14,759 nt of DNA, taken from assembly GCA_030605745.1 (NCBI GenBank), contig JAUWHT010000142.1, positions 1 through 14,759 on the forward strand, written 5' to 3'. How positions within the stretch are numbered: the stretch's first letter is position 1; each line of letters opens with the position of its first letter. Source of the DNA: Pirellulales bacterium (GTDB lineage: Bacteria > Planctomycetota > Planctomycetia > Pirellulales > Thermoguttaceae). Shown in pieces: positions 13,720-14,759 of the stretch. The notes under the pieces were generated by a model, which made no database searches, had not been told where the DNA came from, and saw nothing but the letters and a program-made list of their open reading frames with translations. The position numbers were made by a program, and so were the translations under genes.

Positions 13720-14755
13720 GAGGCGTCAGAAGATGGCCCCACTTCTTCGCGGCTTCGGCTGAGGGAGCAGCGCCCCAGCAGCAAAGGTAAATGCCCTTCG
13801 GCAGACCGACTTTTTGCCGCAACTGTATCTGCTGACGAATCAGGTCTTCGTTGTAGGTTTGGTAAAACGTTGGATAGAGGACGCCGTGTGCTTTGAGGGT
13901 CTCCATGTCAGCCAGGTATTGTTGTGGCGACTTCCACTCCGAGCCGATACTGCCCTTGCCGTCCACGGTGAGTTTGCCACGATACCAGATGCCAATGATG
14001 CCCCTTGTCGGAACCAGTTTGAAGGGAAGCACACGAACCGAGAGGTTGAGGACGGGAAGCTCGACGTTTTTTGCCCTCAACTTTATCGTGCCCTTGTAGT
14101 TCCCGGGTTTGGCATCTGCCGGCACATGTATCGTAAGCCAAAACTGCCTCGACGTGCCCGCAGGAATTGTGACGGGCAAGAGCCGCTTGGCATCCTTCGG
14201 ACGGATATTCACCAAGTTATCACTCTTGGGTGTGCTTATCGGAACATAGACAGTCTCGCCGGTATCCGTAACATCTCTGAGAAAGTTCTCTTTTTTCTCA
14301 GTATCCACACGCACAAGGCCGTCATCGTGAAGGAGCAATTCAGGCACGAGGATGCGTACATCTTTCTCGATGCGAGCGCTGCTGCCGGCTTGATACCAGC
14401 ACTTCACAACGCGAACGTCCACGACTTCCCGCGGCAAGCTCTTCTCAGCATCAGCCAAGTTGCCGACTTCCACGGCCAGATTTTCCAGGCGTCGGGTAGC
14501 GTGGATCACGAAGCTCGCCGGCTCATATTCATCAGGGCAAGCTGTTACACTCATGTCCTTTGACAGGGGACCCGGTGGTGGAGACTGACCGGGCATGATC
14601 AGAATGCTGGAAATTGCACGTGGGACGTAGACCACAGCGGCCTCATCAGCACCGGCAAGCCGTGCCAACGTCCCAAGTGCTACAATTGCACAGCCAAAGA
14701 ACCCAAATACGTTGATTCTTCCCTGGCGCGAAAACGCCTTGCACTGCTTTGCCAT
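13712..14755 (-). CDS. N-terminal part of the frameshifted GH123-like/DUF4091 secreted protein
   Basis: 347 residues from ATG 14755, four bases from the window edge, so upstream control elements are out of view. Residues 1-37 are a signal peptide: a basic start (MAKQCKAFSRQGR), a hydrophobic core (VFGFFGCAIVALG) and a likely cut after RLAGA. Residues ~45-245 form the beta-sandwich typical of GH123/DUF4091 proteins (EYEPASFVIHA, VPADAKPGNYKGTIKLRAKN, LNLSVRVLPFKL). Residues ~255-345 start the (beta/alpha) barrel (GIIGIWYRGKL, LKAHGVLYPTFYQTY, GIYLCCW). It stops at TAA (13712-13714) in the middle of the barrel, just before the Asp-Glu catalytic pair encoded in the next frame. Alone it should lack the active site. 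By family it would be a secreted or periplasmic glycoside hydrolase-like protein. Alternatives are a pseudogene, a sequencing error or programmed +1 shifting. Confidence 0.75.
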   Translation of the reverse strand: MAKQCKAFSRQGRINVFGFFGCAIVALGTLARLAGADEAAVVYVPRAISSILIMPGQSPPPGPLSKDMSVTACPDEYEPASFVIHATRRLENLAVEVGNLADAEKSLPREVVDVRVVKCWYQAGSSARIEKDVRILVPELLLHDDGLVRVDTEKKENFLRDVTDTGETVYVPISTPKSDNLVNIRPKDAKRLLPVTIPAGTSRQFWLTIHVPADAKPGNYKGTIKLRAKNVELPVLNLSVRVLPFKLVPTRGIIGIWYRGKLTVDGKGSIGSEWKSPQQYLADMETLKAHGVLYPTFYQTYNEDLIRQQIQLRQKVGLPKGIYLCCWGAAPSAEAAKKWGHLLTPLG

Positions 14756-14759
14756 GATC

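Noticed and set aside
13336..13896. Plus-strand open frame of 186 codons bridging the DUF4091 frame break
   Set aside because: It is open by chance on the opposite strand; the product has no recognisable domain, and the minus-strand halves match one known architecture on both sides of the break.
1..14759. A defence island, CRISPR array, integrated element or biosynthetic cluster
   Set aside because: No repeats-with-spacers, nucleases, integrases, transposases or assembly-line enzymes were seen; the DUF433 gene alone does not make a toxin-antitoxin system.

Overview
The window reads as a G+C-rich chromosomal segment of a planctomycete. Three protein types point there. One is a membrane protein with the J-like N-terminal module and proline-rich linker common in that phylum. 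Another is a very large secreted alpha-2-macroglobulin with a Trp/Tyr-rich insertion. The third is a lipoprotein-type PAP2-superfamily protein with a motif pattern I associate with Planctomycetes. The assignment comes from remembered family patterns, not from a search. No tRNA, rRNA, CRISPR array, transposase or integrase was seen.

Layout. Positions 1-1131 (-) hold an exported alpha/beta hydrolase of the acetylxylan-esterase type, cut off at its C-terminus by the window edge. It is preceded by a good sigma70-like promoter (1256-1283) and by a hairpin terminator that ends the next gene. Positions 1306-2634 (-) hold the J-like/transmembrane/proline-rich planctomycete protein. Divergent from it is a tight plus-strand cluster: a DUF433 antitoxin-like gene (2778-3149), a COMT-like O-methyltransferase with a possible signal peptide (3149-3802, 1-nt overlap), and the 2087-residue alpha-2-macroglobulin (3825-10088) with an intact Cys-x-Glu-Gln thioester motif.

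Converging on that cluster is a lipoprotein-type PAP2-superfamily protein with degenerate catalytic motifs (10228-11229, -). The 139-nt gap between the convergent genes is packed with small hairpins, three of them with 3-nt loops. Further right, three minus-strand genes follow one another in transcription order. First is a GH123-like/DUF4091 protein split by a +1 frame change (14755 to 13087), then a small cupin (13051-12611), then a DUF6282 amidohydrolase-like protein (12480-11503). The cupin and DUF6282 genes are separated by a perfect 24-bp inverted repeat whose arms are themselves hairpins, a REPIN-like layout.

How the genes may work together. The alpha-2-macroglobulin is probably a periplasmic or surface protease trap. 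The methyltransferase and DUF433 gene share its transcript by position, but a functional link is unproven. The esterase and the DUF4091/cupin/DUF6282 group suggest carbohydrate processing. The DUF4091 gene is clearly less G+C-rich (about 50-52% in three counted 60-nt lines, against 63-70% in the sampled alpha-2-macroglobulin and PAP2 lines), which suggests a different history. I found no obvious defence island. The best leads are the intergenic palindromes, the broken DUF4091 gene, the degenerate PAP2 protein and the possibly exported methyltransferase.
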